Positions 16,528 through 26,405 of a DNA stretch of 64,000 nucleotides are shown one piece after another. A program made the position numbers and the translations under genes. The notes beneath the pieces were generated by a model. That model did no database searches, was not told the DNA's origin, and worked only from the letters and a program-made list of their open reading frames with translations. Position 1 is the first letter of the stretch. Each line of letters opens with the position of its first letter. The stretch covers positions 65,991 through 129,990 of the forward strand of contig JBMNQX010000006.1 in NCBI GenBank assembly GCA_050944355.1. Direction: 5' to 3'. Source of the DNA: UBA4285 sp050944355 (lineage in GTDB: Bacteria; Bacillota; Clostridia; Lachnospirales; Lachnospiraceae).

Positions 16528-18126
16528 TCAGAGTTCCAGCTGTCCCGTGAGAAGCAGATCGCGGTAGTATCCGACCTGCTCGCGGATGATCGAGTCTATC
16601 TGACGCATGCCGAGAAGCTCGACCGGCGCCTTGTCGTCGGTCATGACGTGCGAGCCAGGCGTATAGGTCTGAAGCTGCGTCCCGACATTTTCCATGAGGG
16701 TGCGCAGATCCGAGCGGTCTTCTTTGGCGACATTGTCCGTCAGAACGGTCAGGGCATCAGAGGCATTTGTCGCGAAAAGAACGCGGTTGGTGTAATCCGG
16801 CACATCGACGGTATAGATATGATCGAAGACCGCGGCAATCGTGTCGCTCAGATAATGGTTGATGTCGTCCGGATCGTTTTCATCGCCGCGCATGTTGAGA
16901 TTGACGACCATGACGCCGCCTTCGTTCAGGTGATCGCGCACTTCCGTGAAAAATTCCACGGTCGACATCTGAAACGGTATCGTGATGTCGCGGAAGGCGT
17001 CCACCATAATCACATCATATTTTTTGTCGACGGCGTTTAAGTACGCGCGCCCGTCGTACTCCGTGACCTGCATGTCCGCAGGCTGGTCAAAATATTCCGT
17101 CGCCAGTTCGATAATCTTGCCGTCGATCTCGACTCCCTCTGCTGTCGCGTTGTCAAAATAGCGCTCGCACTGCGTGGCGTATGTCCCGGTTCCGTTGCCG
17201 AGCACCAGAATGCTGCAGCTCTCTTTGTTGTTCACGTCCGCCATGAGCGGCGCCGCCATCGCGTAGTCGTAGTACATGCCGCTCAGCGAGTGATCCTTCA
17301 TCGTGATCGACTGCACGCCGAAGAGCACGTTGGTCGAGAGCGCAATCGTGTTCTCGTCCTCTTTCACCTGCAGATAGTTGTAGACCGATTCGCCCTCGTA
17401 CGTCAGGTCGTCGTCCCAGAACGCAAAGCTGTCGGAATGCCCGAACGCGCAGCTGATGAGAAACAGCATCACGGCCGCCGTCACCCGCTTCTTCCCGGTC
17501 TTTGAGCTCGCAAAATACACGATGCAGAGCACCAGAAGAATTCCGGAAAAGATCAGGAACGTCGCCGAAGTCCCCGCCGTCGGAATCGTGACAAATGTCG
17601 GGATAAATGTGCCCAGAATACTGCCGATCGTGTTCGCCGCACCGAGTCTTCCCGCGATCCGGCCGCTCTCGTTCAGGTCGTCCACCGTGTATTTGATCAG
17701 AGACGGTGTCACGGTTCCGAGCAGAAACAGCGGGTACACGAAAATCACAAGGCAGGACACAAGCGCTGCCCAGATCAGCAGGTTGGTGCTGACGGCCACG
17801 ATCATCAGCGCGGAAACTCCGAGAATCACATATTTTCCGAGGAGAGGAATCAGCGCGATCCAGACCGCCGCGACGAGAATCCGGCGGTACAGTCTGTCCG
17901 GATTCGGGTCTTTGTCGACGGCACGGCCGCCGTAGATATTGCCCAGCGCCATGGCGATCATGATCATGCCGATGATGATCGTCCACACAATCTGAGATGA
18001 ACTGAAATACGGCGCCAGCAGACGGCTCGCGCCCTGCTCCACCGCCATGACGCACACGCCGGAGAAAAACTCCGTCATGTAAAGAAAAACTTTGTTCGAT
18101 AAAATTTTCCGCTTTCCTGTTTCCAA
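16528..18126 (-). CDS. Membrane-anchored spermidine synthase-like fusion protein
   Basis: A 532-residue protein starting at TTG (GAGGGG upstream). The N-terminal ~230 residues form several membrane helices, including ASRLLAPYFSSSQIVWT and TPSLIKYTVDDL, which are typical of fused MFS/spermidine synthase proteins. The C-terminal half is a SpeE-like Rossmann methyltransferase fold: ILVLGNGTGTYA, EGVEIDGKIIELA, YDVIMVDAF. It may transfer an aminopropyl group to a polyamine or be a distinct transferase; the substrate is unproven. Two signature octamers lie inside (16764, 17590). Confidence 0.82.
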   Translation of the reverse strand: METGKRKILSNKVFLYMTEFFSGVCVMAVEQGASRLLAPYFSSSQIVWTIIIGMIMIAMALGNIYGGRAVDKDPNPDRLYRRILVAAVWIALIPLLGKYVILGVSALMIVAVSTNLLIWAALVSCLVIFVYPLFLLGTVTPSLIKYTVDDLNESGRIAGRLGAANTIGSILGTFIPTFVTIPTAGTSATFLIFSGILLVLCIVYFASSKTGKKRVTAAVMLFLISCAFGHSDSFAFWDDDLTYEGESVYNYLQVKEDENTIALSTNVLFGVQSITMKDHSLSGMYYDYAMAAPLMADVNNKESCSILVLGNGTGTYATQCERYFDNATAEGVEIDGKIIELATEYFDQPADMQVTEYDGRAYLNAVDKKYDVIMVDAFRDITIPFQMSTVEFFTEVRDHLNEGGVMVVNLNMRGDENDPDDINHYLSDTIAAVFDHIYTVDVPDYTNRVLFATNASDALTVLTDNVAKEDRSDLRTLMENVGTQLQTYTPGSHVMTDDKAPVELLGMRQIDSIIREQVGYYRDLLLTGQLEL

Positions 18127-18255
18127 AAATGTTTCCCCTCTTCACTCCATCCTGCCGCAGACAGCGGCCGGTTACACTCAAGTCTGACTCCATTGTACAC
18201 TGATTTCAGGTCTCATAGAAAGAGAGAGATTCAGTTGTTTCAGGGCAAAAAAAGC

Positions 18256-18290
18256 GGCTGTACCAGGGACTATTCATCCCTGATACAGCC
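18256..18290 (-). terminator. Rho-independent terminator
   Basis: GGCTGTA (18256-18262) and CAGGGA pair with TCCCTG and TACAGCC (18284-18290); the minus strand continues GCTTTTTTT. It closes the lipoprotein gene at 18398. Confidence 0.8.
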
Positions 18291-18397
18291 TTAGGCTTGA
18301 AAACACACCTTTATCTTTTGTGCGCCGGTCCGGTCTGGCTGTCGTCTTCAGACTCACGCCCATCCCGGACCGGTATTCTTATTTCGTATACCGATGT

Positions 18398-19702
18398 TTA
18401 CTGTCTCTGGCCGCCCATGGCTCCCGGGGCCTGACCGCCCTGCATCTGCTGACCGCCCTGCATCTGCTGGCCGCCGCCGCCCATCATGGAGTTATAAATC
18501 TCAGTGACCTGCGAGCCGTTCACGTAAACCGTACCGCCGTTGATGGCGCCATCCGTTCCGTAGTCAAACGGACTCGTCGCCGTGATGTTCACCGTGCCGC
18601 CGTTGATATACAGACTGCCGTTCGAGTCGAGCGCGTCCGTGTCGCCGCTGGCCATCGAAATCGTGATATCGCCGCCGTTGATGACAATCTCGATATCCGT
18701 GCTGCTGCCCTTCTGCGTGGCGTTGATGCCGTCATCCGACGCCGTGATATTGATCGTGCCGTCGTTGATCGTCACCAATGTGGCTTCCATGCCCTCGACC
18801 GCGCTGATGGTAAATGTTCCGCCGTCGATGGTCAGATCTGTCGTCGCCTGAATGCCGTCGTCGCCCGCGTCAATCGTAAAGGTGCCGCCGCTGATGTAAA
18901 TCGATCCGACTGTCAGATCGTCGGAATCCTCGCTGTGCAGGCCGTCCTTGTCGGTCGTGATCGTGAAGGTTCCGTCGCAGATATTGATGGCGTCATGCGC
19001 CTCGATGGCATCCTCTGCCGAATCGATCACATATGTGCCGCCGGTGATCGTGATCTCGTCCTTACTGGTAATGCCGTTGCCCTGCGCCGACGTGATCGTC
19101 AGCGTTCCTTCGCCGTTCAGCGTCAGATCGGACTCGCTGAAAATCACCGCGTCCGTATTTGTCGTTCCGTCCGCAGTGAAGGTTCCCGTCACTTCCAGCG
19201 TGTTTGTCGTCCCGGAAGCCGTCGTGACAAATACTTTGTCAGCCGTCTTCACGTATATGGCCGGGAAATCATCGTTCGTGATGCTGACTCCGGAGAGCAC
19301 CAGCTGCACTTTCGCGTCATCCGCCGCTTCGACCGTGATCGTCACATTCTCAGCCGTTCCGGTGATAACATAGACGCCTTCCTCTGTGATCGTCACATCC
19401 TCGCCGCTCGTCACGGTGATCGTCGTCGCGCTGCTCGTGTCGGCCGTCTGCTCAAGATCTCTGTCTGTGAAGAGATCCGAGGCCGTCACGGACGAAACTG
19501 CCGAGGCACTGGACGAGGAAGATGAGGATGAAGACGATGAGGACGATGAAGTCGTCGTGCTCCCCGATGTCGTCGTTGTCGCCGTTGAAGTCGTCGAAGA
19601 TGATGTTGTCGTCGTTGTCGTTGAAACGGTGCCGCACCCTGCCAAAAGGCCGCCGGTCAGAATTAATGTCCCCGCTATGATTCTTATTTTTTTGTATCTC
19701 AT
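18398..19702 (-). CDS. Carbohydrate-binding beta-helix lipoprotein (Cthe_2159/DUF4353-like)
   Basis: A 434-residue secreted lipoprotein. The signal peptide ends at the lipobox LLAGC. Residues ~26-68 are an extreme Thr/Ser stretch. Then comes a parallel beta-helix-like domain built of repeating blocks such as GEGTLTITSAQGNGITSKDE and GGTFTIDAGDDGIQATTDL, in which Asp-Gly steps recur; this pattern is that of Cthe_2159-type polysaccharide-binding proteins. The C terminus is Gln/Gly/Met-rich with two QQMQGG repeats. GGGAGG precedes the ATG. It is probably displayed on the surface and binds acidic glycans or calcium. Confidence 0.75.
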   Translation of the reverse strand: MRYKKIRIIAGTLILTGGLLAGCGTVSTTTTTTSSSTTSTATTTTSGSTTTSSSSSSSSSSSSSSASAVSSVTASDLFTDRDLEQTADTSSATTITVTSGEDVTITEEGVYVITGTAENVTITVEAADDAKVQLVLSGVSITNDDFPAIYVKTADKVFVTTASGTTNTLEVTGTFTADGTTNTDAVIFSESDLTLNGEGTLTITSAQGNGITSKDEITITGGTYVIDSAEDAIEAHDAINICDGTFTITTDKDGLHSEDSDDLTVGSIYISGGTFTIDAGDDGIQATTDLTIDGGTFTISAVEGMEATLVTINDGTINITASDDGINATQKGSSTDIEIVINGGDITISMASGDTDALDSNGSLYINGGTVNITATSPFDYGTDGAINGGTVYVNGSQVTEIYNSMMGGGGQQMQGGQQMQGGQAPGAMGGQRQ

Positions 19703-19817
19703 ATCTATGCCTCCCGTCTGCGGATAGAATCGCTTGTCTTATTGGTTAACTGTAAGCACACTATAAGGAGCAGTTGTGGTTAAAATTTGTGTAAATCTTG
19801 GAGATTTTGTGAACGAA

Positions 19818-19852
19818 GCGGCCGGAAAGGCATAAATATCCTTTCCGGCCGC
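19818..19852. terminator. Strong GC-rich hairpin, probable terminator
   Basis: GCGGCCGGAAAGG (19818-19830) pairs with CCTTTCCGGCCGC (19840-19852). ATTTTAAT follows on the plus strand. It lies downstream of the ABC exporter gene on the minus strand. Confidence 0.65.
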
Positions 19853-19867
19853 ATTTTAATCGGTAAA

Positions 19868-21601
19868 TCAATGAAAAAGCCGCTGCGTATTGTAAAGACG
19901 CGCGTATTCTCCTCCGCGCGCGAGGAGCTCTTCGTGAGTGCCTTCTTCGGCGATTCGGCCGCCCTCGATCAGCACGATCCGGTCGGCGTCCTGCACCGTC
20001 GCGAGGCGGTGCGCGATGATCAGCGAGGTGCGTCCCTTTGAGAGCGCGTCGAAACTCTTCTGGATCTTCTGCTCCGTGATCGTGTCAAGCGCTGACGTCG
20101 CCTCGTCGAGAATCAGAATCTTCGGGTTCTTCAAAAAAATCCGTGCGATGGAAATCCGCTGCTTCTGGCCGCCGGACAGGCGCACGCCGCGCTCGCCCAC
20201 ATACGTGTCGAACTGGTCCGGCATTTCCAGAATGTCGTCATAGATTTCCGCGCGCCGGGCCGCCTCCACGATTTCTTCGTCCGTCGCGTCCGGCCGCCCG
20301 TACCGGATGTTTTCGCGGATCGTGTCGGCAAATATGAACACGTCCTGCTGCACGATGCCGATGCTTCTTCGCAGGGAATCCTTCGTCACGTCGCGGATAT
20401 CCGTGCCATCGATCTTGATCGTCCCGGACTGCGCCTCGTAAAACCGCGGAATCAGGCTGCAGAGTGTCGTCTTGCCGCCGCCGGACTGCCCGACAATCGC
20501 AAGACTCTCGCCGGGCTTCACGTGCAGCGAGATGTCCGTGAGCACCTCGCGGTTCTCGTTATAACGGAACGATACGTGATCGATGTCGATCCGCCCTTCT
20601 GTCACCGTGAGCACCCCGGCTGATTCCTTTTCCCGGATGGCCGGCTGTACCTTCATCAGATCGCTGAATCGCGACAGACCGGCCATGCCGTCGGTGAAGA
20701 CCTCCGCAAACTGCGAGAGTTTCCGGATCGGCGTGATGAAACTGTTTGCGAACAGCGTGAACGTGATGAGGTCGACGTAATTCATACTCCCGCCCATGAT
20801 CAGGTATCCGCCCGCCGCGATCACCACGACCGGCGTGATGCTCATAAAGAATTCCTGCGTGCTGTTGAAACGCGCCATCGACCGGTAGTAGCGGCTCTTG
20901 GACATCTGATAGGCGACATTGGACTTCGCGAACCGCTCGTAGTCCACTTCCTCGTTGGCAAATGCTTTTGACGTCCGGATTCCGGAAATGCCCGATTCGA
21001 TGTCCGCGTTGATCTGCGCGAGTTTTCTCTTATTGTCCACGGACGTCTGCGCCATCGCCTTGCGGTTGCGCATGACAACCAGAATCGAAACCGGCAGCAG
21101 AATCAGAATGATCAGCGCCAGACGCCACTGAATCCGGAACATGCAGATAAGCGCCCCGGTGATCGTGAGGATGGAAATGACCAGATCCTCCGGGCCGTGG
21201 TGCATCAGCTCGGTCATGGAGAAAAGATCGCCGGTCAGACGGCTCATGAGCTGACCGGTCCTGTTTTTGTCGTAGAACTCGAAATCAAGGGTCTGCAGGT
21301 GCCGGAACAGATCGTTGCGCAGGTCCATCTCGATGTACGTTCCGAACGTGTGGCCCCAGTACGTCATCACATACTGACAGGCGGAACGGCCCACATAGCC
21401 GCACGCCACGATCACCATCAGCACAAAGAACGCCTGATATTTCTGATCTGGCAGCATCGTGCGCATCGCGTAGCGCGAGACGAGCGGAAACGCCAGATCG
21501 ACGGCCGCCACCGCGACGGCGCACAGAATATCGATGACAAAGAGATTTAAGTGGCGGCGGAAATATCCGAGAATCATGTGAAATGTCGCACTGTTTTTCA
21601 T
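19868..21601 (-). CDS. ABC exporter, fused permease and ATPase
   Basis: A 577-residue half-transporter: six membrane helices in the first ~320 residues, then an ATPase with Walker A GQSGGGKTT, the LSGGQKQR signature and Walker B ILILDEATSALD. It resembles MsbA/LmrA-type multidrug or lipid exporters and probably forms a homodimer. Its start overlaps the SDR stop by four bases, so the two are translationally coupled. Substrate unknown. Confidence 0.9.
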   Translation of the reverse strand: MKNSATFHMILGYFRRHLNLFVIDILCAVAVAAVDLAFPLVSRYAMRTMLPDQKYQAFFVLMVIVACGYVGRSACQYVMTYWGHTFGTYIEMDLRNDLFRHLQTLDFEFYDKNRTGQLMSRLTGDLFSMTELMHHGPEDLVISILTITGALICMFRIQWRLALIILILLPVSILVVMRNRKAMAQTSVDNKRKLAQINADIESGISGIRTSKAFANEEVDYERFAKSNVAYQMSKSRYYRSMARFNSTQEFFMSITPVVVIAAGGYLIMGGSMNYVDLITFTLFANSFITPIRKLSQFAEVFTDGMAGLSRFSDLMKVQPAIREKESAGVLTVTEGRIDIDHVSFRYNENREVLTDISLHVKPGESLAIVGQSGGGKTTLCSLIPRFYEAQSGTIKIDGTDIRDVTKDSLRRSIGIVQQDVFIFADTIRENIRYGRPDATDEEIVEAARRAEIYDDILEMPDQFDTYVGERGVRLSGGQKQRISIARIFLKNPKILILDEATSALDTITEQKIQKSFDALSKGRTSLIIAHRLATVQDADRIVLIEGGRIAEEGTHEELLARGGEYARLYNTQRLFH

Positions 21602-22260
21602 TTTTCATCCTCCGGCCAGACAAAATGAGCATTTCCGGCCTCGAGGCCGTCGATCAGAATGTTCTGTCCGGTGCAGAACCGGTTTGTCACCGTCATGAAA
21701 TAAGCCCAGTCCGCCGCCTCTTCTACCGTCATCCAGCGCTTCAGCGGCGTGACGTCCATAATCTGCTGCCAGAGCTTCGGGTTCTGCGTAACCGGACGGT
21801 TGAGTTCGGTCAGAACGCCGCCGAAATCCAGGCTGTTGCAGGTCGCTCCGTACTTTGCGATGCGCAGCGCGACATTTTTCGTGTAGGCAAGAACGCCGCC
21901 CTTGCTGGCGCAGTATTCCGGAAATTCCGAACCGGTGTGTCCGCTCGCGGAACCGATCATCAGAACGGATCGGATCCCGGGATGAATGCCGTAGGTCTCC
22001 GTGATTCCGATCGTGCCCTTCAGGTTGACGTCGATGTCGTCCTCCTGCTGGACACCCGCACAGTTTATAAGAATATCAACCGGTCCCACTTTCGGATACG
22101 CCGCGCGCTCGCGGATATCCGCCACAAAATGCGTGTAGCCCGGATCCTCAATCGAAGCCGCCTTCCTGTCAAGGCCGATCACTTCGTGCCCTTCGCGAAG
22201 GAACCGAAGGGCAATCCCGCGGCCTATTCCGGAACTGCTTCCTGTAATCAGAACTTTCAT
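21598..22260 (-). CDS. Short-chain dehydrogenase/reductase
   Basis: A 220-residue SDR. The cofactor loop is ITGSSSGIGRG, then NCAGVQ, the catalytic Ser in MIGSASGH, and YCASK with the Tyr-x3-Lys pair. It should oxidise or reduce an alcohol or ketone with NAD(P). It shares an operon with the ABC exporter, so it may modify an exported compound (inference). AAGGAGG precedes the ATG. Confidence 0.85.
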   Translation of the reverse strand: MKVLITGSSSGIGRGIALRFLREGHEVIGLDRKAASIEDPGYTHFVADIRERAAYPKVGPVDILINCAGVQQEDDIDVNLKGTIGITETYGIHPGIRSVLMIGSASGHTGSEFPEYCASKGGVLAYTKNVALRIAKYGATCNSLDFGGVLTELNRPVTQNPKLWQQIMDVTPLKRWMTVEEAADWAYFMTVTNRFCTGQNILIDGLEAGNAHFVWPEDEK

Positions 22261-22345
22261 ACATCCTCCTTGTTTTCATTTCTGATTATGACACAAGTTT
22301 CGGATTCCGTCGCCTTTTGCGGGACTTTTATTTACAGTTATCTGA

Positions 22346-22363
22346 CATTTGTCGTGACGAATG
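22346..22363. repeat. Signature octamer in a dyad
   Basis: CATTTGTCGTGACGAATG is an inverted repeat of the signature octamer with one mismatch. It lies in the divergent intergenic region between the SDR and the PhoH-like gene. Confidence 0.55.
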
Positions 22364-22484
22364 CCGGTTCTTTGCAAAGTTTTTAAACGGCGCTTAATCT
22401 CTCTTCACAGTATTCTGCTACGGTAAAACTGACCGGAAGGGCGGCCGCATGCAGAGATGCAATAAACGCAAGGCAGGAGGTCAT

Positions 22485-23864
22485 ATGCAGAAGACATTTG
22501 TACTGGACACGAATGTTCTGATTCAGGCACCGCAGGCTCTCAGAAGTTTTGAGAACAATGAGGTTGTGATCCCTCTGGTGGTGCTGGAGGAACTGGACCT
22601 TCACAAAAAAGACGCCGGCGACGTCGGCGCAAACGTCCGCGCCGCGATCCGGCTTCTGGAGGAGATCCGTCAGGGCGGCGATCTGACAACCGGCGTGCCG
22701 ACGCCGGAGGGCGGCAGCGTGCGCGTCGAGAAAAACTGCATCGATGTAGAACTGCCGCGCGACTTGCCGGAGCACAAGTCAGACAACCGGATTCTGAAAG
22801 TCTGTCTCGGTCTGCAGCAGCAGGCTGGCCCTTCCCACCCCGTAATTCTCGTGACCAAAGACATTTTGCTGCGCATCAAGGCGCAGATCGTCGGCGTCAC
22901 CGCGCAGGACTACCTCACGGAGCAGGTCTCGCGCAGAAGCAGCCAGTATACCGGCCGCCTCGAAGTATATACCGATGCCTCTCATTTCAAGGATTTCCGG
23001 AAAAAAGGCATTCCCGCCGACGCCGTCTATGTGACGGGCGAAAACGGAGATAAGTCCGTTCCCGCTCTCATGGAAAATGAATTCATTCTTCTGCGCAGCG
23101 ACACGGACGTCGACCGCACGCAGCTCGGCCGCGTGAAAAACGGAAAGATTGTGAAGCTGAATTACCAGAAGGAGCGCCCGTACGGAATCAAGCCCCGCAG
23201 CGTCGGGCAGTATTTCCTGCAGGAAGCGCTCATGCAGCCGGCTGAGGCCGCACCGCTTGTAATCGTAAAAGGCATTGCCGGCACCAGCAAAACGTTCTAT
23301 TCTCTGGCCTGCGGTCTCGAGAAGATTTTCAACCGGAACACCGGCGAATACCGGCGGATTCTGGTCTGCCGCCCGAACAGTCAGTTTGACGACGACATAG
23401 GATTTCTGCCCGGCGATGAGCAGGAAAAGATCGCGCCTCTGATGCGCCCGATTATCGACAACCTGGAACAGCTGGTCGACTCCAATGAAGAAGAGCGCTA
23501 CAAAGACGAGTCCGAACTGCGGGGAAAAGTAGACGAAATTTTCGACCGCGGCATCATTCAGGCGGAAGCTCTCAATTTCATCCGCGGGCGTTCCATCGTG
23601 AACACCTGGCTCATCATCGACGAGGCGCAGAACATGACGCCGCTGCAGGCAAAGGGAATCATCACCCGGGCCGGCCGCGGCACAAAAGTGATCCTTCTGG
23701 GCGATCCGAACCAGATCGACCGGCCGTATCTCGACGAACAGACCAACGGCCTGTCCTACGCCGCCGAGCATATGAAAGGAAGTCCTCTCTGCTGGCAGAT
23801 CACCATGGATCCTTCAGAGTGCGAACGCTCCGCTCTGGCCCTGGATGCCTCCATGAGGCTTTGA
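22485..23864 (+). CDS. PhoH family ATPase with N-terminal PIN domain
   Basis: A 459-residue YlaK-type protein. The PIN domain starts FVLDTNVLIQAPQ with the acidic nuclease residues; the C-terminal PhoH ATPase has Walker B WLIIDEAQNMTP and GDPNQID. The Walker A reads GIAGTSKT, with Ser where the usual GxAGTGKT has Gly before the Lys. The family probably acts in RNA turnover as a helicase-nuclease. AGGAGG lies before the ATG at 22485; the in-frame ATG at 22449 is unsupported. It is monocistronic with a strong terminator. Confidence 0.88.
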   Translation: MQKTFVLDTNVLIQAPQALRSFENNEVVIPLVVLEELDLHKKDAGDVGANVRAAIRLLEEIRQGGDLTTGVPTPEGGSVRVEKNCIDVELPRDLPEHKSDNRILKVCLGLQQQAGPSHPVILVTKDILLRIKAQIVGVTAQDYLTEQVSRRSSQYTGRLEVYTDASHFKDFRKKGIPADAVYVTGENGDKSVPALMENEFILLRSDTDVDRTQLGRVKNGKIVKLNYQKERPYGIKPRSVGQYFLQEALMQPAEAAPLVIVKGIAGTSKTFYSLACGLEKIFNRNTGEYRRILVCRPNSQFDDDIGFLPGDEQEKIAPLMRPIIDNLEQLVDSNEEERYKDESELRGKVDEIFDRGIIQAEALNFIRGRSIVNTWLIIDEAQNMTPLQAKGIITRAGRGTKVILLGDPNQIDRPYLDEQTNGLSYAAEHMKGSPLCWQITMDPSECERSALALDASMRL

Positions 23865-23908
23865 CATTTCCCTTCAAGCCCTCATTTATTCTTCCTTCTT
23901 TACCAGAA

Positions 23909-23944
23909 CCCCGGCGCTCTATGAAACTCAGGAGAGCGCCGGGG
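23909..23944 (+). terminator. Rho-independent terminator
   Basis: CCCCGGCGCTCT (23909-23920) pairs with AGAGCGCCGGGG (23933-23944), followed by CTTATTTTTT. It ends the PhoH-like gene. Confidence 0.9.
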
Positions 23945-23963
23945 CTTATTTTTTATACTGCTC

Positions 23964-24389
23964 TTAAAGAGATTCCGGTCCAAAGCTTTCCGGCAGCATC
24001 TGCGACAATGTCATCATCCGGAAACCGCCCTTTCCGTCGCTGAAATAAATCGGAAATTCCGGCGCGCAGAACTCCCGCATCACCTGACGGCAGATGCCGC
24101 AGGGCGTACAGAGCGTGAGATGTCCGGACCCGGCCGGCCCACCGGCGACGACAATCGCCTGAAATTCGCGGCACCCCTCGCTGACAGCCTTGAAAATGGC
24201 CGTGCGCTCCGCGCAGTTCCCGGCCGGATACGACGCGTTTTCGATGTTGCAGCCGGTGTATACGTTTCCGTCTTCTCCGAGAAGCGCCGCGCCGACCGCA
24301 AAATGCGAGTAGGGCACGTACGCTTTTTTTCTGGCCGCCACCGCCTGCTCTTCAAGAAGAAGCAGTGTCTTTTCGTCTGGTTCTCTCAC
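23964..24389 (-). CDS. cdd: Cytidine deaminase
   Basis: A 141-residue zinc enzyme converting (deoxy)cytidine to (deoxy)uridine. The zinc and catalytic residues are seen in NCAERTAIF (Cys, Glu) and PCGICRQV. Its start overlaps the uridine phosphorylase stop by four bases, giving a salvage pair. Confidence 0.95.
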   Translation of the reverse strand: MREPDEKTLLLLEEQAVAARKKAYVPYSHFAVGAALLGEDGNVYTGCNIENASYPAGNCAERTAIFKAVSEGCREFQAIVVAGGPAGSGHLTLCTPCGICRQVMREFCAPEFPIYFSDGKGGFRMMTLSQMLPESFGPESL

Positions 24390-25177
24390 TTCTGGCCACC
24401 CTTTTTTCTGTCCTGCTTTATCAGCGTCTTCATGGCTTCCACCGCCACTTCGATTTCGTTTTCCGTGTTGTGGACCTGTTCATTTGACAGCCCCGCTTTC
24501 GCCCGCTCCTGATTGGCCAGTGCGAGCAGGACCGTCCCGACACGCACATGCAGCGCACTGCCGACGACAAAAAGCGCCGCACTTTCCATTTCCGAGCCCT
24601 TCGCGCCGAGCGCGCACCAGGCATTCCATTTATTCAAAAGCTCATACCCGACCGGCTTCTTCTCCGGTTCATGCTGCCCGTAAAACGAGTCCTTGCACTC
24701 GACAACGCCGATGTGATACCGGAAGCCTAAGCTTTCCGCCGCGTCGGCGAGCGCTCTCGTCACCGTGAAGTCCGGCACCGCCGGGAACTCAATCGGCGCG
24801 TATTCTTTCGACGTGCCCTCCATGCGGATCGCGCCATTTGCCACGATGAGATCACCGCCGAGGACGTTCAGGTCCATGCCGCCGCAGGTCCCGACGCGGA
24901 TGAAGGTGTGGGCGCCCAGGTGCACGAGTTCTTCCAGCGCAATCGAGGCAGAGGGTCCGCCGATCCCGGTTGAGACGACACTCACCGGTACGCCTGAAAG
25001 GCTTCCGGTATACGTGTTAAATTCGCGGTTCATGCCGATATGGCGCGCATTTTCAAGATGTTCCGCGATCGCGTGACACCGCCCCGGGTCGCCGGTCAGA
25101 ATCACATACTCTCCCGCGTCTCCCTTCTTCAAATGAACATGGTACTGGTAACCGGAACCTTCCGCATAATCGATCAT
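24386..25177 (-). CDS. udp: Uridine phosphorylase
   Basis: A 263-residue nucleoside phosphorylase. It splits uridine with phosphate into uracil and ribose-1-phosphate. Visible are GDPGRC at the N terminus, IRVGTCGG, and KGSEMESAALF, the substrate-contact block. The ATG at 25177 has AGGAG six bases upstream. With Cdd, it completes cytidine-to-uracil salvage. Confidence 0.9.
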   Translation of the reverse strand: MIDYAEGSGYQYHVHLKKGDAGEYVILTGDPGRCHAIAEHLENARHIGMNREFNTYTGSLSGVPVSVVSTGIGGPSASIALEELVHLGAHTFIRVGTCGGMDLNVLGGDLIVANGAIRMEGTSKEYAPIEFPAVPDFTVTRALADAAESLGFRYHIGVVECKDSFYGQHEPEKKPVGYELLNKWNAWCALGAKGSEMESAALFVVGSALHVRVGTVLLALANQERAKAGLSNEQVHNTENEIEVAVEAMKTLIKQDRKKGGQK

Positions 25178-25213
25178 GAGACACTCCTTTCCGTTCCAAA
25201 GCACGCTCTGTTA

Positions 25214-26356
25214 TCAGCCCTTCAGGCTCTGTCCCGCCCGGATCATCCTAAACATCCGCACGGCCGCGCGGTAGTACAGCCCCTCGGCATCTTCTATCGC
25301 CTGCGAGAGCGGCATCGGTCCGTCGACCGTCGTGATGATGGACGAGATGCCGTACTCGTAGATTTTCTCATAATCCCGCCCGAGGCTCCCGCAGACCGCC
25401 GTGACCGGCACGCCGAAGCGGGCCGCATGCGTGCCGACGCCGCTCATCACCTTGCCGAAGCAGCTCTGCCAGTCGGTGCGTCCCTCGCCGGTCACGACCA
25501 GATCAGCCTTCTTCACCTTTTCGTCAAATCCGATCAGATCGAGGACTGTCTCGATTCCGGACTTCATCTTCGCTCCGGCGAACACCAGAAGTGCCGCCCC
25601 GAGACCGCCGGCCGCGCCGGTTCCCTTTGTCTCATCCGGGTCCGTGCCGAGTTCTCTCATGATGACCGACCGGTAATTGTTCATGCCGGCTTCCAGGCGG
25701 TCCAGAATTTCCTTCGTTCCGCCCTTCTGCGCGCCGAACGTGTACGTGGCGCCGTCCGGTCCGCAAAGCGGATTGGTCACGTCGCACATCACCGTTATGT
25801 CCGCTTTCTTCACGAGCGGGTCAAGCCCCGAGACATCGATGTGGCTGACCTTTTCCAGATCCTGACCGCGTCCTTCCAGTTCATTCCCCGCGGCGTCCGT
25901 AAACTTCACGCCCAGCGCCCGCGCGAAACCCATGCCGCCGTCGTTGGTCGCGCTGCCTCCGAGAGCGATGCTCACGCTTTTGTATCCCGCGTCAAGAATC
26001 GCTTTCAAAAGCTCGCCGGTCCCGTACGTCGTCGTCAGAAGCGGATTTCTCTTTTCCGGCGGCACCATCGGCAGTCCCGAGGCGCTCGCCATCTCCATGA
26101 TGGCCTCCGTGTCCGAAAGCCTCCCGTAAAACGCGGTCTCCTCTTCCATCAGCGGGCCGTGCACCGGGAGACTGACAATCTCTCCGCCTCTCGCCTTCGT
26201 CACGGCCGCCGTCGTTCCCTCGCCGCCGTCCGCGACCGGCACCCCTTCTGTGCTGCAGTCCGGAAACACCTCTTTCGCCGCCCGTGTGAGCAGCCGGATC
26301 GTGTCATCGCTCGAAAGGGATCCCTTGAACGAATCCGAAGCAAATAAAAATCTCAT
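25214..26356 (-). CDS. glxK: Glycerate kinase
   Basis: A 380-residue GarK/GlxK-family enzyme phosphorylating D-glycerate. FASDSFKGSLSS at the N terminus, VADGGEGTTAA and the ALGGSATNDGGMG block are family signatures. AAGGAG supports the start at 26356. It lies 36 bases upstream of udp in the same direction, so it is probably co-transcribed, although the metabolic link is not obvious. Confidence 0.9.
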   Translation of the reverse strand: MRFLFASDSFKGSLSSDDTIRLLTRAAKEVFPDCSTEGVPVADGGEGTTAAVTKARGGEIVSLPVHGPLMEEETAFYGRLSDTEAIMEMASASGLPMVPPEKRNPLLTTTYGTGELLKAILDAGYKSVSIALGGSATNDGGMGFARALGVKFTDAAGNELEGRGQDLEKVSHIDVSGLDPLVKKADITVMCDVTNPLCGPDGATYTFGAQKGGTKEILDRLEAGMNNYRSVIMRELGTDPDETKGTGAAGGLGAALLVFAGAKMKSGIETVLDLIGFDEKVKKADLVVTGEGRTDWQSCFGKVMSGVGTHAARFGVPVTAVCGSLGRDYEKIYEYGISSIITTVDGPMPLSQAIEDAEGLYYRAAVRMFRMIRAGQSLKG

Positions 26357-26405
26357 ATACAATCTCCTTGTCAACGCATGTATCTGTCTTCATTATAGAG
26401 AAAAA

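Noticed and set aside
23964..26356. A glycerate utilisation operon
   Set aside because: Only the kinase is present beside nucleoside salvage genes; no tartronate or glycerate pathway partners are seen.
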